NCBI GenBank assembly: GCA_963752755.1
Contig: CAVVZJ010000017.1
Coordinates: forward strand, 62,001 to 126,000
Length of the DNA: 64,000 nt
Source of the DNA: CAVVZJ01 sp963752755
GTDB lineage: Bacteria > Planctomycetota > Planctomycetia > Isosphaerales > Isosphaeraceae
Direction of reading: 5' to 3'
Made by a program: the position numbers and the translations under genes
Notes under the pieces: model-generated
Database searches by the model: none
The model's input: only the letters and a program-made list of their open reading frames with translations
Told to the model about the DNA's origin: nothing
Shown here: positions 1 to 10,420 of the stretch, one piece after another
Position numbering within the stretch: position 1 is the first letter of the stretch
Layout: the number at the start of each line of letters is the position of its first letter

Positions 1-891
1 TACCGCGCCGACCCAGACCCGGTCGTGCTTGTCGATACATAGGGCAACTGGCCCCTGGAGGGTCGCCTTGCGGCCTTCGAAGCCGCTGAAGGTGCCGCCG
101 AAGCTGCCCGGCTTGACCTCATTGTCCCCCCAGGCCAGCAGGAACTTGCCCTCCGGCGTGAACTTCTGCACCCGACCCTCCGAGCCTTCCGTGGTGTAGA
201 CGTTCCCCTTGCTGTCGAAGGCCAGGAACTGCGGTCCGCCCACCCGCGACCGGATCGAGACCTTCCCACCGAACTGGCCCGGTTTGCTCCCGTGCTCACC
301 CCACTTGAACAGGAACCTCCCATCGCCATCGAACACTTGGACGCGGCGGTTGGTTTGGTCCGCGACGTAAACCCGACCATCGTCTCTCACAGCCAGGCCA
401 CCCGGGCAGTCGAACTCGCCGTCGTTGCTGCCGGTCCGGCCCCATTGCCGTAGCAGCTTGCCGGCCGAGTCGTAAACCGATACCCGATCCGTTTTCCGTT
501 CCTCCCTCTTCCGCTCCGCAAAGTGCGCGAGGTAAAGGTCGCCCGAGCGGCTGATCGCGATCCCGCCCGGATTGGGCAACACGGGGATGACGGCTAGGAG
601 CTTACCGTCTACGGAGAACTTCTGGACGCGGTCGTTGTAGAAGTCGGTGACGAAGATTTCGTCGGCGGCGTTGATGGCAATTCCGATCGGGAAGTGGAAC
701 TCGCCGGGTTCTGAGCCTTCCTCGCCCCATTCCCCCAAGAAGCGCGGGACGGCGGCTTTTGCCTCCCCGCCTCGCCCGCCGGCGCGGTGTTCGGGACGTT
801 GATCGGTTGGAGGATCGGGTCTCTCCGATTGGGCCGTCGCAACCGAGGCGAGCAGGCAAAGGACGGGCAAGTAGACGCACGCTTTGCACAT
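1..891 (-). CDS. Secreted NHL-repeat beta-propeller protein (3' end cut by window edge)
   Basis: An uninterrupted reading frame of 297 codons runs from an ATG at 891 off the left edge, so the C-terminus is missing. The first ~20 residues form a signal peptide (CVYLPVLCLLASVATA core). After a Pro/Gly/Arg-rich linker, blade units repeat with the pattern 'FLGEWGEEGSEPGEF..P.GIAI...DEIFVTDFYNDRVQKF': residues ~50-85, ~150-185 (QWGRTGSNDGEFDCPGGLAV) and ~195-215 (FKWGEHGSKPGQF). These are classic NHL blades. The family folds into a six-bladed propeller used for protein or ligand binding, so an extracellular or periplasmic role is likely; the ligand cannot be inferred. Confidence 0.85.
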   Translation of the reverse strand, partial: MCKACVYLPVLCLLASVATAQSERPDPPTDQRPEHRAGGRGGEAKAAVPRFLGEWGEEGSEPGEFHFPIGIAINAADEIFVTDFYNDRVQKFSVDGKLLAVIPVLPNPGGIAISRSGDLYLAHFAERKREERKTDRVSVYDSAGKLLRQWGRTGSNDGEFDCPGGLAVRDDGRVYVADQTNRRVQVFDGDGRFLFKWGEHGSKPGQFGGKVSIRSRVGGPQFLAFDSKGNVYTTEGSEGRVQKFTPEGKFLLAWGDNEVKPGSFGGTFSGFEGRKATLQGPVALCIDKHDRVWVGAV

Positions 892-972
892 ACCATCCTC
901 CGTTTTGCCATAATCCCGTGCTCTCGAAGGTCAATCGCGACGCGATTTCTTCGGAGGACGGAGCCGGCCCCC

Positions 973-2311
973 ATGACATCCTCGCATCCGACTACCCGCC
1001 CCGTGCCAGTGGTTCTCCCGGCTCGCCGCCGCCCTCGACCGCCGCTCCGCCCCGCGGCTCGCCCTGCTGTTCCTCGGCGCCGTCCTGGCCCGGGGCCGGC
1101 GGACCGTCACCACCTGGATCAGGGCGGCCAAGCTCAGCGGCCGGTATCCAGTCCTGCTACATCGCCGTCGCCGCCGCCGGCAAGCGGGCCGACCGCATCG
1201 CCCGACGCCTCCTGACCGAGGTGGTCCGGCCGCTGCTCAAGGGGGCCACGCGGCTGACCCTCGCCCTGGACGACACCCCGACGAAGCGGTACGGGCCGCA
1301 CGTCCAGGGGGCCGGCGTCCATCACAACCCGACGCCCGGCCCGGCCGGCTCGCCCTACGTCTACGGCCACGTCTTCGTCGTCCTCGGGCTGCTCGTCACC
1401 CACCCGGCCTGGGGCGTCGATCGCCCTGCCGCTGCTGGCCCGGCTCTACGTCCGCAAGAAGGACCTGCCGGGCATCGACCCGAAGCACCGGCCGGAGTTC
1501 CGCACCAAGCTGGAGCTGGCCGTCGAGCTGCTGCGGTGGGCCAAGCCCTGGCTGGGCCTGCTGAAGTTGCCGATCTGGGTGGTGGCCGACGGGGCCTATG
1601 CCAAGAAGGAGTTCCTCAAGCCGGCGAAGGCGCTGGGGATGACGGTCGTCAGCCGGCTCCGCAAGGACGCGGCCCTGCGGAGCGTTGCCCGGGCCGAAGC
1701 CGCCGGGCCGGCGCGGCCCGGCCCCGACCTACGGCCCGGACGTGATCGACCTGGCCAAGCGGGCCGGCCAGCGGCGGGGCTGGTCCTCCGACACGTTCGA
1801 GCTGTACGGGGAGAAGGCGGTCAAGAAGTACAAGACGTTCCTGGCGACCTGGCGGCCGGCCGGCGGCGTGATCCGGGTGGTGCTGGTGGACGAGCCGACC
1901 GGCTGGCGGGCGTACTTCTGCACCGACACCGTCGGCGAGCGTGGCCGACATCCTGGGGACGGTGGCCGATCGCTTCAGCCTGGAGATCACCTTCCGCGAG
2001 TGCAAGCAGGTCGTCGGGGCCGGGCCAGCAGCAGGTGCGGTTCATCTGGGCGAACATCGGGGCGTTCCACGTCTGCCTGTGGACGTTCACGATGACCGAG
2101 GCGTGGGCCTGGGGCCGCAAGGAGGAGGAGTTGGTGGACCGCTCGGCCTCGCCGTGGGACAAGGCCGTCACGCCGCCCGAGCCACGCGGACAAGCGGCGG
2201 GCGTGGCGTCGCGAATTGCTGGGCGAGGAAATTCGTGCGGTTCTACGCCCCGGGGTCACCGAGGCGGAGATTCAGGCCGCCGCCGACAGGCTGCTCAGCC
2301 TGGCCGCATGA
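973..2311 (+). pseudogene. DDE-type (IS701/IS4-like) transposase, multiply frameshifted
   Basis: Stitching frames from the ATG at 973 to the TGA at 2309-2311 gives a ~440-residue transposase. Recognisable pieces are an N-terminal 'RRTVTTWIRAAKLSG', 'LTLALDDTPTKRYGPHVQGA' with the first catalytic Asp of a DDE domain, 'IWVVADGAYAKKEFL' with the second Asp, and a C-terminal 'SLEITFRECKQVVGAGQQQV' carrying the catalytic Glu, then 'WANIGAFHVCLWTFT'. At least seven frame breaks (about 1010, 1145, 1420, 1690, 1935, 2025, 2170) are mostly single-base insertions. I could not find terminal inverted repeats or a target duplication. The family is clear in outline (DDE_5/IS701-like); the exact IS family is not. 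Even allowing for sequence errors this density suggests a dead copy. Confidence 0.75.
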
Positions 2312-2818
2312 CATATACGATCTCCCGGAAAGTACAGCGGAGGGGGAGGCGGAGAAGAAGACGATTCCGCACAAGGTCGCCAGTGCAGGATCAAGGGAGT
2401 TGCGGGGCGAATCCCAGGGTCGAAATGGGACCGATCGCGAGATGATCGGGGGCCGGCGGGGCTCGGATTCACCACAAAGGCACAAAGAGAAGTCCTTGGT
2501 TCTTGGTCATCGCCGAGGATCTTCACGAAGGACTAACGACCAAGGACCGCGAGTGGTGAAGATCACCGCCCGCAAATTGGTCACGCCTGGCTCGCACCGT
2601 CTCTCTCGGGCTCGGGCACCAGGGCGCTCAGCGTTTCCGAAAACATCGCCTTTCCCCACCTCAATGCGCATATCCCCCAGATTTGTGTTCTTCCCTAATT
2701 TTCTTGTCCTAGCTTACTGGTAGCGTGTAAGGTTAGGTCAATTGCATTGATTCTCTGGATGAGTCGTGCATTGAAGCTCGCGAGAGCATAAGCCGTTCAG
2801 CAAACTCAAGGAAGCACC
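2312..2818. other. Intergenic region, no gene seen
   Basis: About 500 bases lie between the transposase remnant and the beta-helix gene. No reading frame here looks like protein. It contains a long spaced inverted repeat (listed separately), the phrase 'accacaaaggcacaaagaga', which resembles repetitive planctomycete intergenic DNA, and an AT-richer stretch at about 2690-2760 that probably holds the promoter of the beta-helix gene. Confidence 0.5.
2492..2547. repeat. Spaced inverted repeat
   Basis: GTCCTTGGT at 2492-2500 is matched perfectly by its reverse complement ACCAAGGAC at 2539-2547, separated by 38 bases that contain further partial complementarity. It sits just after 'cacaaaggcacaaag'. 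It could be part of a dispersed palindromic intergenic element; that needs other copies in the genome. Confidence 0.45.
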
Positions 2819-5768
2819 ATGAGAGCACTCCGCTGCATCGGGCGTTTGCGATCCGGACTCGGGAAAGCGCGTTCTGACTCGAGGCGCCGGTTTCCTTTGA
2901 GTGCGAAGCGGTCCGCCCTGGAAGCCCTGGAGGATCGGCAACTTCTCTCCACGTTCACGGTGACGAACCTGCACCATGCCGGGGAGGGCTCGCTCCGCTC
3001 GGCCATCGTCGAGGCCAACGCGCGACCGGGGCCCGACACGATTGACTTCGGTGTCGCCGGCACGATCCCGGTCGGCCGGGCCTCGCTGCCCGCGATCACC
3101 GGGGCGGTGACGATCGACGGCACCACGGCGCCGTCGTTTGCCGGGACGCCGGTCGTGACCATCGACTTCCGCGGGACCCGAGGTCTTGACCTTCGACAGC
3201 GGCTCCGACGGGTCGGTCTTGAAGGGGCTCTCGCTGGTCCGCGCCGGCAATGCGGGCGTCACGCTGAATGCCTCGTTCGTCACGGTGCAGGGGAATGACA
3301 TCGGCGTCCTGCCCGACGGTCGGGTCGCCGGGAACCGGGGGGACGGCGTGCGGATCAACGCCTCGTCCCACGGCGACCTGATCGGTCAGTCCAACCCGGT
3401 GTCGAGCATCGACTACTTCAACGCCGATTCCGTGCCCACGCTGCCGGTCACGGCCTGGCAGGGCATCCGCCACGGCGACAACGCCCGGCCAGTACCTCAT
3501 CACCGGGACGTCGGGCTCCAACGGGCTTCTCTACGAAGGGCCGATCACCGGGGTCGGCGGGACGAGCTACGCGGTGAACGTCCCGGGCGCCACGACGTCG
3601 AGTGTTTATGGGCCGAACCTGCTGCCAAACGGCGCGATCCAGCTCGTCGGCAGCTACAAGAACGGCACCGGCACGGTGAACGGCTTCCTCTTCCAGGGGA
3701 CGACCGCCGAACTCTCGCAGGCGGCCAATTACACGACCATCGACTATCCCGGCGCGAAATACACCTACGTCCACAGCACGATGGGCGGCCTCGCGGTCGG
3801 CAACGCCGACGGCCCGGAGGGCAACGCGCCGCTCGGCACGGGTCATGCCTTCCTCTACAACATCGCACAGGGGACGCTCACGGACATCGTCTATCCGGGC
3901 CGACGACGACGACCACGGCGTACGGCATCTGGTACAACGGCCTGACGAACTACACGATCGTCGGCGGCTACAGCGCACCGGCGAGCCGGGCAACGGGCTG
4001 GGCCACGGCTACATGGTGGACTACGACCTCGCGACCGGGCAGTTCACGCACTGGACGTCGTTCGATTACCCGAACGGGCTGGTCGGCCAGGACTACATCA
4101 CCCACTTCGAGGGGATCAGCAGCGACGAGAAGGGGGTTTACACGCTCGTCGCCGACTCGGTCCAGACCGGCTCGGCCAACCCCGCACAGGGCTCGTGGGT
4201 GACGGTCCGGCGCAACACCGACGGTTCGTTCGGGAGCGGCCGGTGGGTCAACCTGAACTATCCGGGCGTCGATCCGACCACGGCCATCTCCAGCGCCAAC
4301 TCGGTGGCCGGCAACGCGGTGGTCGGTCAGGTCATCGGGGCCTCGGGCACCTTCGCGTTCCAGTCGCAGGTGAACACGGGCTTCCAGCTCTCGAACGTCA
4401 TCAGCGGCAACCGCGGCAACGGCATCGGGATTTACGGCGGTTCGTTCAACCAGGTCGCGATGAACAACATCGGGACGGACGCCAGCGGCTCGTTGCGACG
4501 CGGCAACGCAAGGAACGGCATCCTCGTCACGAACGGCGCGGTGGGGAACCTCATCGGCGGCGAGGCGACGGGCGGCAACGATCCCACGGCCGGCGTGTTC
4601 GTCCGGCCGCCCCAGGGCAACCTGATCTCGGGCAACGGCGCCAATGGCGTGCTCATCAACGGCGGGGCCACGCGGAACCAGTTGAGCGGGAATTTCGTCG
4701 GGACCTCGGCCTCGGGGAACTCGGCGCTGGGCAACCGGCTCGACGGCGTGGCGATCGTGCGGCGCGAACGGCAATTCCCTGCTCGGCTGCACGTTCCGGC
4801 AGGATCCGTTCGTCTTCTACAACGTGCTCAGCGGCAACGGCCGGAACGGCCTGCGGATCACCAACGCCGACAACACGGTGGTCCAGGCCAACTTCCTGGG
4901 CACCGGGGCCAACAACGCGACGGTTGTGGCCAACCGGGGGGACGGGCTCCTCGTCTCGGGCCACTCCGCGAACACGCAGGTCGGCGGGGTGATCCCGCTC
5001 GGCAACGTGATCTCCGGCAACGACCGGAACGGGATCGAGGTGAAGGATCGGGCCAGCGGCTTCATCTCGTTCAACACCTTCGCCGGGCTCTTCGCCTTCT
5101 CGACCGCGGCGCCCAACCGGCGCGACGGAATCCTGATCACCTCGACCGGCGGCAACAACGTCATCCGCACCAGCATCGTCTCGGGCAATCTCGGCAACGG
5201 CATCGAGATCGGCGGCCATGCGACCGGCGTGCAGGTGACTGAGACCGCGGTCGGGACGAACACCGCCATCAACGCGGCCCTCCCGAACGGAGGCGACGGC
5301 ATCCTGATCACCGGGGCCGCCCACGGCAACGCGATCGGCGGGTTCCAGCCTTCGATCGTGCCGGAGACGACGGTCTCGGCGAATCGCCGGTACGGGATCG
5401 AGGTGGTCGGCCACGCCCACGACAACGTCATCTTCCACACCAGGATCGGCACGAGTGCGCTGGGCACCCAGCCTCTGGGCAACGGGCTCGGCGGGATTAT
5501 CCTCGGACCCGGAACGTCAACCACCGGGATCGGCGGGCCATCCTCCGACTTCCAGAACCTCATCCGCTTCAACGGCGGCAATGGCGTGACGCTCCGGTCG
5601 TCGCGAACCGCGGCGATCGTGGGGAACAGCATCCTCCAGAACCAGGACGTCGGCCTGCGAGCCACCGGCAACTGCGCGGGCTCCGTCGTGCAAGGGAACA
5701 CGATCGTCGCGAACGGAGGAGGGAACGTGGACCTGAGAGGATCGCGGGGAATCCATTACATTTCCTGA
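2819..5768 (+). CDS. Secreted right-handed beta-helix protein with inserted HAF-like repeat domain (frameshifted)
   Basis: ATG at 2819 follows AAGGAAG. The N-terminus carries 'ALEALEDRQLLSTFTVTN', the planctomycete surface-protein signature, leading directly into 'GEGSLRSAIVEANARPGPD', the standard start of these parallel beta-helix proteins. Helix coils rich in 'GNxxGxxI' and 'NVISGNxxNGI' occur at residues ~60-225 and ~510-980. Between them (about 3490-4370) is a different module with 'NGFLFQGTTAELSQAANYTT' and repeats like 'FLYNIAQGTLTDIVYPG' and 'YTIVGGYS', resembling HAF-type propeller repeats. Frame breaks lie near 3187, 3490, 3900, 3980 and 4765; reading through gives ~980 residues ending at 5768. 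The role is probably at the cell surface; no catalytic residues were identified. Confidence 0.75.
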
Positions 5769-5828
5769 TTCTGATGGGAGCCGGGTCGAGGGGGCGGACA
5801 TGGACGGCTCATGAGATCGGGAGAAGAT

Positions 5829-6640
5829 TCACCGCCAAGATACGGAGGGCCAGGGCGAGACGAGGAGGGCCTCGGCGTTCTTGGTGCCGTGGTGCTTCGG
5901 GAGCCCAGGTGTCTCGGTCGCGATCCGGGCGAGGGCGGAGAGGATCGCCCGGACGGTGATCGCCTGTTGCTCGGCGTGGTCGAGGTCGGCGGGGCCGTCG
6001 CCGAACTAGGGGCCGTAGTGGCCGAACTGGGCATGGTTGCCGCCTTCGATCACGACCCAATGCGTGGATTTCGGGAGCAAGGCCTTGTTCTGCCCCACCT
6101 TCGTCCGCGGGGCCACGCGATCATTCGTGCCGACGAGTTTGGTAACGTCGCCGGCGAAGCCCGAGAGGTCGAAGTCGCGTGGGTGGGTCGTGCCGATCAG
6201 GATGAGGCCGGCGAAGGCGTCGGGTTCCTCGTGGACGAACTGCGCGGCGATCGCGGCCCCGAGCGAGTGACCGCCGACGGCCCAGCAGCCGATCTCGGGA
6301 TGTTCGCGGAGGATCGCGCGGCCGAGTTTCAGCGCGTCTTGCTTCTGCACGCCGACGGGTCGCAATCCCGGCGGGACCTTCACCACCAGGACCCGGTATC
6401 CACGCTCGGCGACGTTGCGTGCGAGGGGGGCGTAGGCGGTCGGATCAACCAGGCCGCCGGGGAAGAAGAGGAGGGCGACGGGGCGGGGTGGTCGGACGGG
6501 ACGAAGGTCCAGGCGTCGTCGGACTCGGTGACGCGGACGCGCTCGTCGCTCCGCAAGATGGAGGGGTCGATCCCGCGGGCCCTGTAGAGGTAGGCGGGCC
6601 CGTCGGCGGCGAGGCAGCAGAGCAGCAGGGCGACGGCCAC
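5829..6640 (-). CDS. Alpha/beta hydrolase with one frameshift and one in-frame TAG
   Basis: A GTG at 6640 opens a hydrophobic N-terminus (AVALLLCCLAADGPAYLYRA), then 'VALLFFPGGLVDPTAY' (oxyanion-hole region), the nucleophile elbow 'GGHSLGAAIAAQF', an acid region 'GTNDRVAP' and the catalytic His in 'EGGNHAQFGHYGP'. The catalytic triad is therefore intact. The frame breaks near 6480 in a C4 run. At 6006-6008 a TAG replaces the Gln expected in the 'HAQFGxYGPQxGDG' motif; the same frame then continues with plausible protein (FGDGPADLDHAEQQAIT) to a TGA at 5829. A GTG at 6686 in another frame is an alternative start. Likely a membrane-anchored or exported hydrolase; substrate unknown. Confidence 0.65.
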
Positions 6641-6701
6641 GGCGATCGCTCCGGGGGACCGGCGAGGCGTTGTCTGGCCGGATCACGTCGCGGTCTGGCC
6701 T

Positions 6702-8311
6702 CTAGCCCGCGACGACCTTCCGCGGAACCATCCGGCCGGCCTCGGGCGACGCCTCGGAAGATTCCTCATGATACTCGGCGTCGGTGTTGACCTTCCAGGT
6801 GTCGAAGCGGCCGAGGCCGAGGATGTTGCGGGCGGCGAGGAGGGCGGTCATCATGGAGTGGTCTTGATTGTTGTATTTGTGCATGCCGTTGCGGCCGGCG
6901 AGTTCGAGATTCTCCAGGTTCGACAGCCAGGAGCGGATCGTGGCGAGGTGGGATTGGTAGGTGTCGTCATAGACGGGGTACGCCTTGGGCATGCGGACGA
7001 CGCAGCCGTCGATGACCGCGTCGGCGGGGACGAGGCCGATGGCGTCGATCTCGCGGCGGCCGAGGGCGATGAGGTCGGCGTCGGGCATCGACCAGAGGTC
7101 GTCGCCTTCGAAGCAGAAGTATTCGAGGCCGAGGCCGCTGGTGGCGGGGTCGGGAACCATCGAGGGAGACCAGTTCTTGAAGTTCTGGATGCGGCCGAGG
7201 CGGACGGAGGGTTCGTGGACGTAGATCCAGGTGTCGTCGAAGACGTGGGGGCGGTTGACGACCAACAGGACGGAGAGGAAGTCGCGGTAGTTCAGGGATT
7301 CGGCCGCCTCGACGACCTCGCGGGGGGGCTGGGGGTTGAGGCCGCGGATCAGGTGGCGGATCGGTAAGGTGGAGAGGAAGTGGCGGCCGTGGTAGCGGGT
7401 GAGGCGGCCGGAGGAGTCGCAAGCAACGAAGGCGGTCACGCGGGAGCCGTTGTGCTCGATCCGCTCGACGCGGCGGTCCATGTGCACGGCGCCGCCGGCT
7501 TGAAGGATCTGGTCGCGGGCGGCTTCCCACATCTGGCCGGGGCCGAGGCGGGGGTAGAGGAAGCGGTCGATGAGGGTCTTGATGACCTCGCCGTCCTGGC
7601 GGCGGTTGAGGCCGGGGAAGAGGGCGTTCCAGACGGCTTGCGGGTGAGGCTGAGCCCCTTGATGCGCTGGGCGGCCCAGTCGGCGGTGATGGAGGAAGTC
7701 GGCAGGCCCCAGACCTTCTCGGTGTAGGTCTTGAAGAAGATCTCGAACAGGAGGCGGCCGAAGCGGTTGACGACCCAGTCCTCGAAGCTGCGCTCGGGTC
7801 GGATCGGGCGAAGCTGGGCCTTGAGGTAGCTGGCGAGGATGCGGGCGGAGCGGACGGGGCCGAGCTTGAGGAGGGCGTCGGCGGGCTTGAGGGGGTAGTG
7901 GAAGAACTTGCGGTCGTAGTAGATCCGGCTGAGGCGGGGACGCTCGATGAGGTCGTCGCCGAGGATCTCGTGCCAGATGCGGTTTACCTCGGCGCTCTTG
8001 GAGAAGAAGCGGTGTCCGCCGATGTCGAAGCGGTACCCTTTGTAGGTGTCGGTCCGGCTGATGCCGCCGACGAGGTGGGGGTCGGCTTCCAGGGTGACGC
8101 AGGGGTGGCCGTGGCGGCTCAGCTCGAAGGCGGCCGTCAAGCCGGCGGGGCCGGCGCCGGCGATGACGGTGTCGAAGGCGGCGACCACGGCTTCTTCGCC
8201 GGGCGGATCGACGCGCGTCCAGCGGTGCGGCAGGGTGCGCGGTACGGGTCGTCTCGGGGTGTCGAGGTTCAGCGGCCATGCCCGACTCTCCATCCCTGGA
8301 GTGGCGCTCAT
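6702..8311 (-). CDS. FAD-dependent oxidoreductase (amine-oxidase fold, protoporphyrinogen-oxidase/UDP-galactopyranose-mutase-like)
   Basis: The Rossmann dinucleotide motif 'VIAGAGPAGLTAAFELSRHG' lies near residue 45, followed by 'VGGISRTDTYKGYRFDIGGH', typical of the amine-oxidase/UGM superfamily. The middle contains 'KVWGLPTSSITADWAAQRIKG' variants seen in UGM-like enzymes. The C-terminus contains 'LAGRNGMHKYNNQDHSMMTA', the usual FAD-closing segment. The reading frame slips near 7643; the stitched protein is ~536 residues. I chose ATG 8311; ATG 8293 or a later start just before the FAD motif are possible, and no good ribosome site is visible. It follows a HEPN-like gene across a hairpin. 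The family often works on polyprenyl, sugar or porphyrin substrates; I cannot say which here. Confidence 0.7.
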
Positions 8312-8411
8312 CAGCCGACCCGGTCGGATCGGCACGGGTTCAGCGGGTGTCGCCTCGTGCAAGTTGGTCGGCGAGTTATGGCGGATGGGGGAAGATCGGT
8401 CAAGGCCGGGT

Positions 8412-8455
8412 CGGATCGGCTGGGCTCGGCTTTGGTCCAAAACCGAGCCGATCCG
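8412..8455 (-). terminator. Long hairpin between the HEPN-like gene and the FAD oxidoreductase
   Basis: CGGATCGGCT (8412-8421) pairs perfectly with AGCCGATCCG (8446-8455); the loop contains a further short stem (TTGG-T-CCAA). It begins 9 bases after the HEPN-like stop codon on the minus strand and has no T-run, so it could be a Rho-assisted terminator, an attenuator or an mRNA-stabilising structure. Confidence 0.4.
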
Positions 8456-8463
8456 GTCGCCGG

Positions 8464-8872
8464 TCAACCCTGGCCGAGGATTTCGAGGGTGCGCTTCACG
8501 AAGGCGGCGGCGGCGGCGAGGTTCTCGGCAGGCGGGGTCTTGAGTCCCTGGGCGCGCTCGAAGGCATGGATGTGGGAGGCGTCAAGGATGCCGGGCTTGA
8601 CGAAGAGGTCTTCGCAGGCGAGCAGCAGGCAGCGCAGGCCGGCCTCGCGGTAGCCCTTGCTGTAGACGAGGGCGCGGAGGCAGGCGAACATCGCCTCGTA
8701 GCTCAGGAAGGTGGCGTCGGCCGGGTCACCCTGACCGCCGAGGATGTTGGCGGCGGCTTCGAGCCGGTCGCCGGCCATCGCGAGCAGGCCGCCGACGCGG
8801 TTCGGTCGCGTCCTTGTCCTCGAAGAGGTAGGGGCTGTCCAGGCACTTCGGGAAGGTATTGACGATTGCCAC
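8464..8872 (-). CDS. HEPN-domain-like small protein (one frameshift)
   Basis: GTG at 8872 is preceded by AGGAG at good spacing, which fixes the start (VAIVNTFPKCLDSPYLFED). One extra base near 8805 shifts into 'VGGLLAMAGDRLEAAANIL' and the rest. The stitched protein is ~135 residues. The segment 'GLRCLLLACEDLFVKPGILD' with a following helix resembles HEPN-type helical bundles. I do not see the R-x4-6-H ribonuclease motif of HEPN toxins, nor an adjacent nucleotidyltransferase partner, so a toxin role is not supported. Function unknown; the HEPN call is tentative. Confidence 0.5.
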
Positions 8873-9541
8873 CGCGTTGCTCCTGTGCTGTCTCGGTTCA
8901 GTGGAGTCTGACGATAGGCTGATCTTACCGATTCCTGGACCGAGTGCGAGTAGTCATCGGACGGAACGATAGACCTGGGGCCGCCCGTTCTTCAGACGGC
9001 AACGAGCTTCTGGCAGGAGGCACGCGGGTCCATTCCTTGACCCGGACCGACCAGTCCCGTCGGAGCGAACGCTGCTCCAGCGTCCGGCTGCGGCTGTCAC
9101 CTTGGATGCGGCGTCCGGTTCTGCTTCGGGGAGGAAGCCGCGCGGCGCAGGCAGCCCAGGATGAGGAGGAACTGGACAGCGAATTGCAAGAGGAAGATCG
9201 GTCCGTTGCCCTTCTCTCCACCACAGACCGAGAGAACACGGTCCGCCGCACCAACGGCCTCCGCTCGAGAAGCCGGGTCGAGGGCGGGTCGGTGTCGCGA
9301 GCCCCGACCCATTCCCGGCGGATCGTTTGCTGAGCTGGTGTTGATGGGAGGGGGCGGATGGGTCGATCGGCCCGATCCTGCAGGTTGGCGCTGGCCTCGT
9401 TGCAAGGACTGCGCATGGACAGCCGGCCGCACAGTTTACGGGGAGATTCAGACGACGGGGCGAACAGCGGGTCCGTGTCAGTCTTCTCCGGCCCCACTCT
9501 CTCCGACCCAGTCTGAAATTCGCATTCGACAGGGAGCCGAC
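8873..9541. other. Intergenic region, no supported gene
   Basis: Between the HEPN-like gene and yebC no frame on either strand shows protein-like composition, a convincing start or a recognisable motif. Reading frames of 110-200 codons exist on the minus strand but are Arg/Ser-rich, as expected of GC-rich non-coding DNA. I saw no tRNA-like T-loop. Confidence 0.4.
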
Positions 9542-10282
9542 TCATTCGGCGAGCACTTCTTCGGGGACGTTGTCGTTGGAATAGACGTTCTGGACGTCCT
9601 CGTTCTCGTCCAGAAGGTCGCGGAGCTTGAGCATCTTCTTGCCATTCTCGACGTCGAGATCGACGGAGGTCGAGGGAAGATAGGTCGTCTCGGCGTTGTC
9701 GTAGGCGATCTTGTGGTCTTCGAGCGCCGTGCGGACGTCCTCGAAGCTCTTGGGGTCGCAGGTCACTTCGAAGTACTCGACGCCACGCTGGAGGTCTTCG
9801 GCGCCGGCTTCCAGCACCACTTCCATCAACTTCTCCTCGGCAACGTGCTGGATCGGGACGAGGAAGATCCCCTTGTAGTTGAACAGGTAGCTGACGCAGC
9901 CGGTGGCGCCGAGGTTGCCGCCACTGACTTCGAAGATCTTGCGAAGCTCGCTGGCGGTCCGGTTGCGATTATCGGTCAGGGCCTCGCAGAGCACAGCGAC
10001 GCCGCCGGGGCCGTAGCCCTCGTACATAACCTCGTCGAAGTTCTCGGCACCAAGCTCGCCGGTCGCCTTCTTGATCGAGCGCTCGATGTTGTCCTTGGGG
10101 CAGGAGTAGGACTTGGCCTTGTCGATCGCGTAGCGGAGTCGAATGTTCGCGGTCGGGTCGCCGCCACCGGTCTTGGCCGCGACGTAGATGGCGCGGCAGA
10201 GCTTGCTGAAAAGCTTGCCGCGCTTGGCATCGACGGCCCCTTTGCGGTGCATCACGTTCGCGGCGTGGGAATGCCCTGCCAT
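9542..10282 (-). CDS. yebC: YebC/PmpR-family DNA-binding protein
   Basis: A 246-residue protein starting 'MAGHSHAANVMHRKGAVDAK', the YebC signature (MAGHSKWANIKHRK in most species). Other hallmarks are 'DNIERSIKKATGE', 'YEGYGPGGVAVL', 'LTDNRNRTASELRKIF' and 'GGNLGATGCVSYLF'. GAGGAG lies about 11 bases upstream of the ATG. Members bind DNA as transcriptional regulators, and some have been shown to relieve ribosome stalling; which role applies here is not visible. Full length and unbroken. In many bacteria yebC is next to ruvC; here it is not. Confidence 0.95.
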   Translation of the reverse strand: MAGHSHAANVMHRKGAVDAKRGKLFSKLCRAIYVAAKTGGGDPTANIRLRYAIDKAKSYSCPKDNIERSIKKATGELGAENFDEVMYEGYGPGGVAVLCEALTDNRNRTASELRKIFEVSGGNLGATGCVSYLFNYKGIFLVPIQHVAEEKLMEVVLEAGAEDLQRGVEYFEVTCDPKSFEDVRTALEDHKIAYDNAETTYLPSTSVDLDVENGKKMLKLRDLLDENEDVQNVYSNDNVPEEVLAE

Positions 10283-10420
10283 CGTCTTCGGTTCTCCTCA
10301 AGGAAGGTGGTCTGGGTGGGCCCGGGATCGGGCGCTTTGGATCGATCGCCGATCGCGGGGTCGTGGTCGAGAGGGGTTTCCGGAATGGCCGGCGCTGGGA
10401 GCATGCAGAAGCAGAGTCGA

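Noticed and set aside
8464..8872. A HEPN/MNT toxin-antitoxin pair
   Set aside because: No R-x4-6-H motif in the HEPN-like protein and no nucleotidyltransferase next to it.
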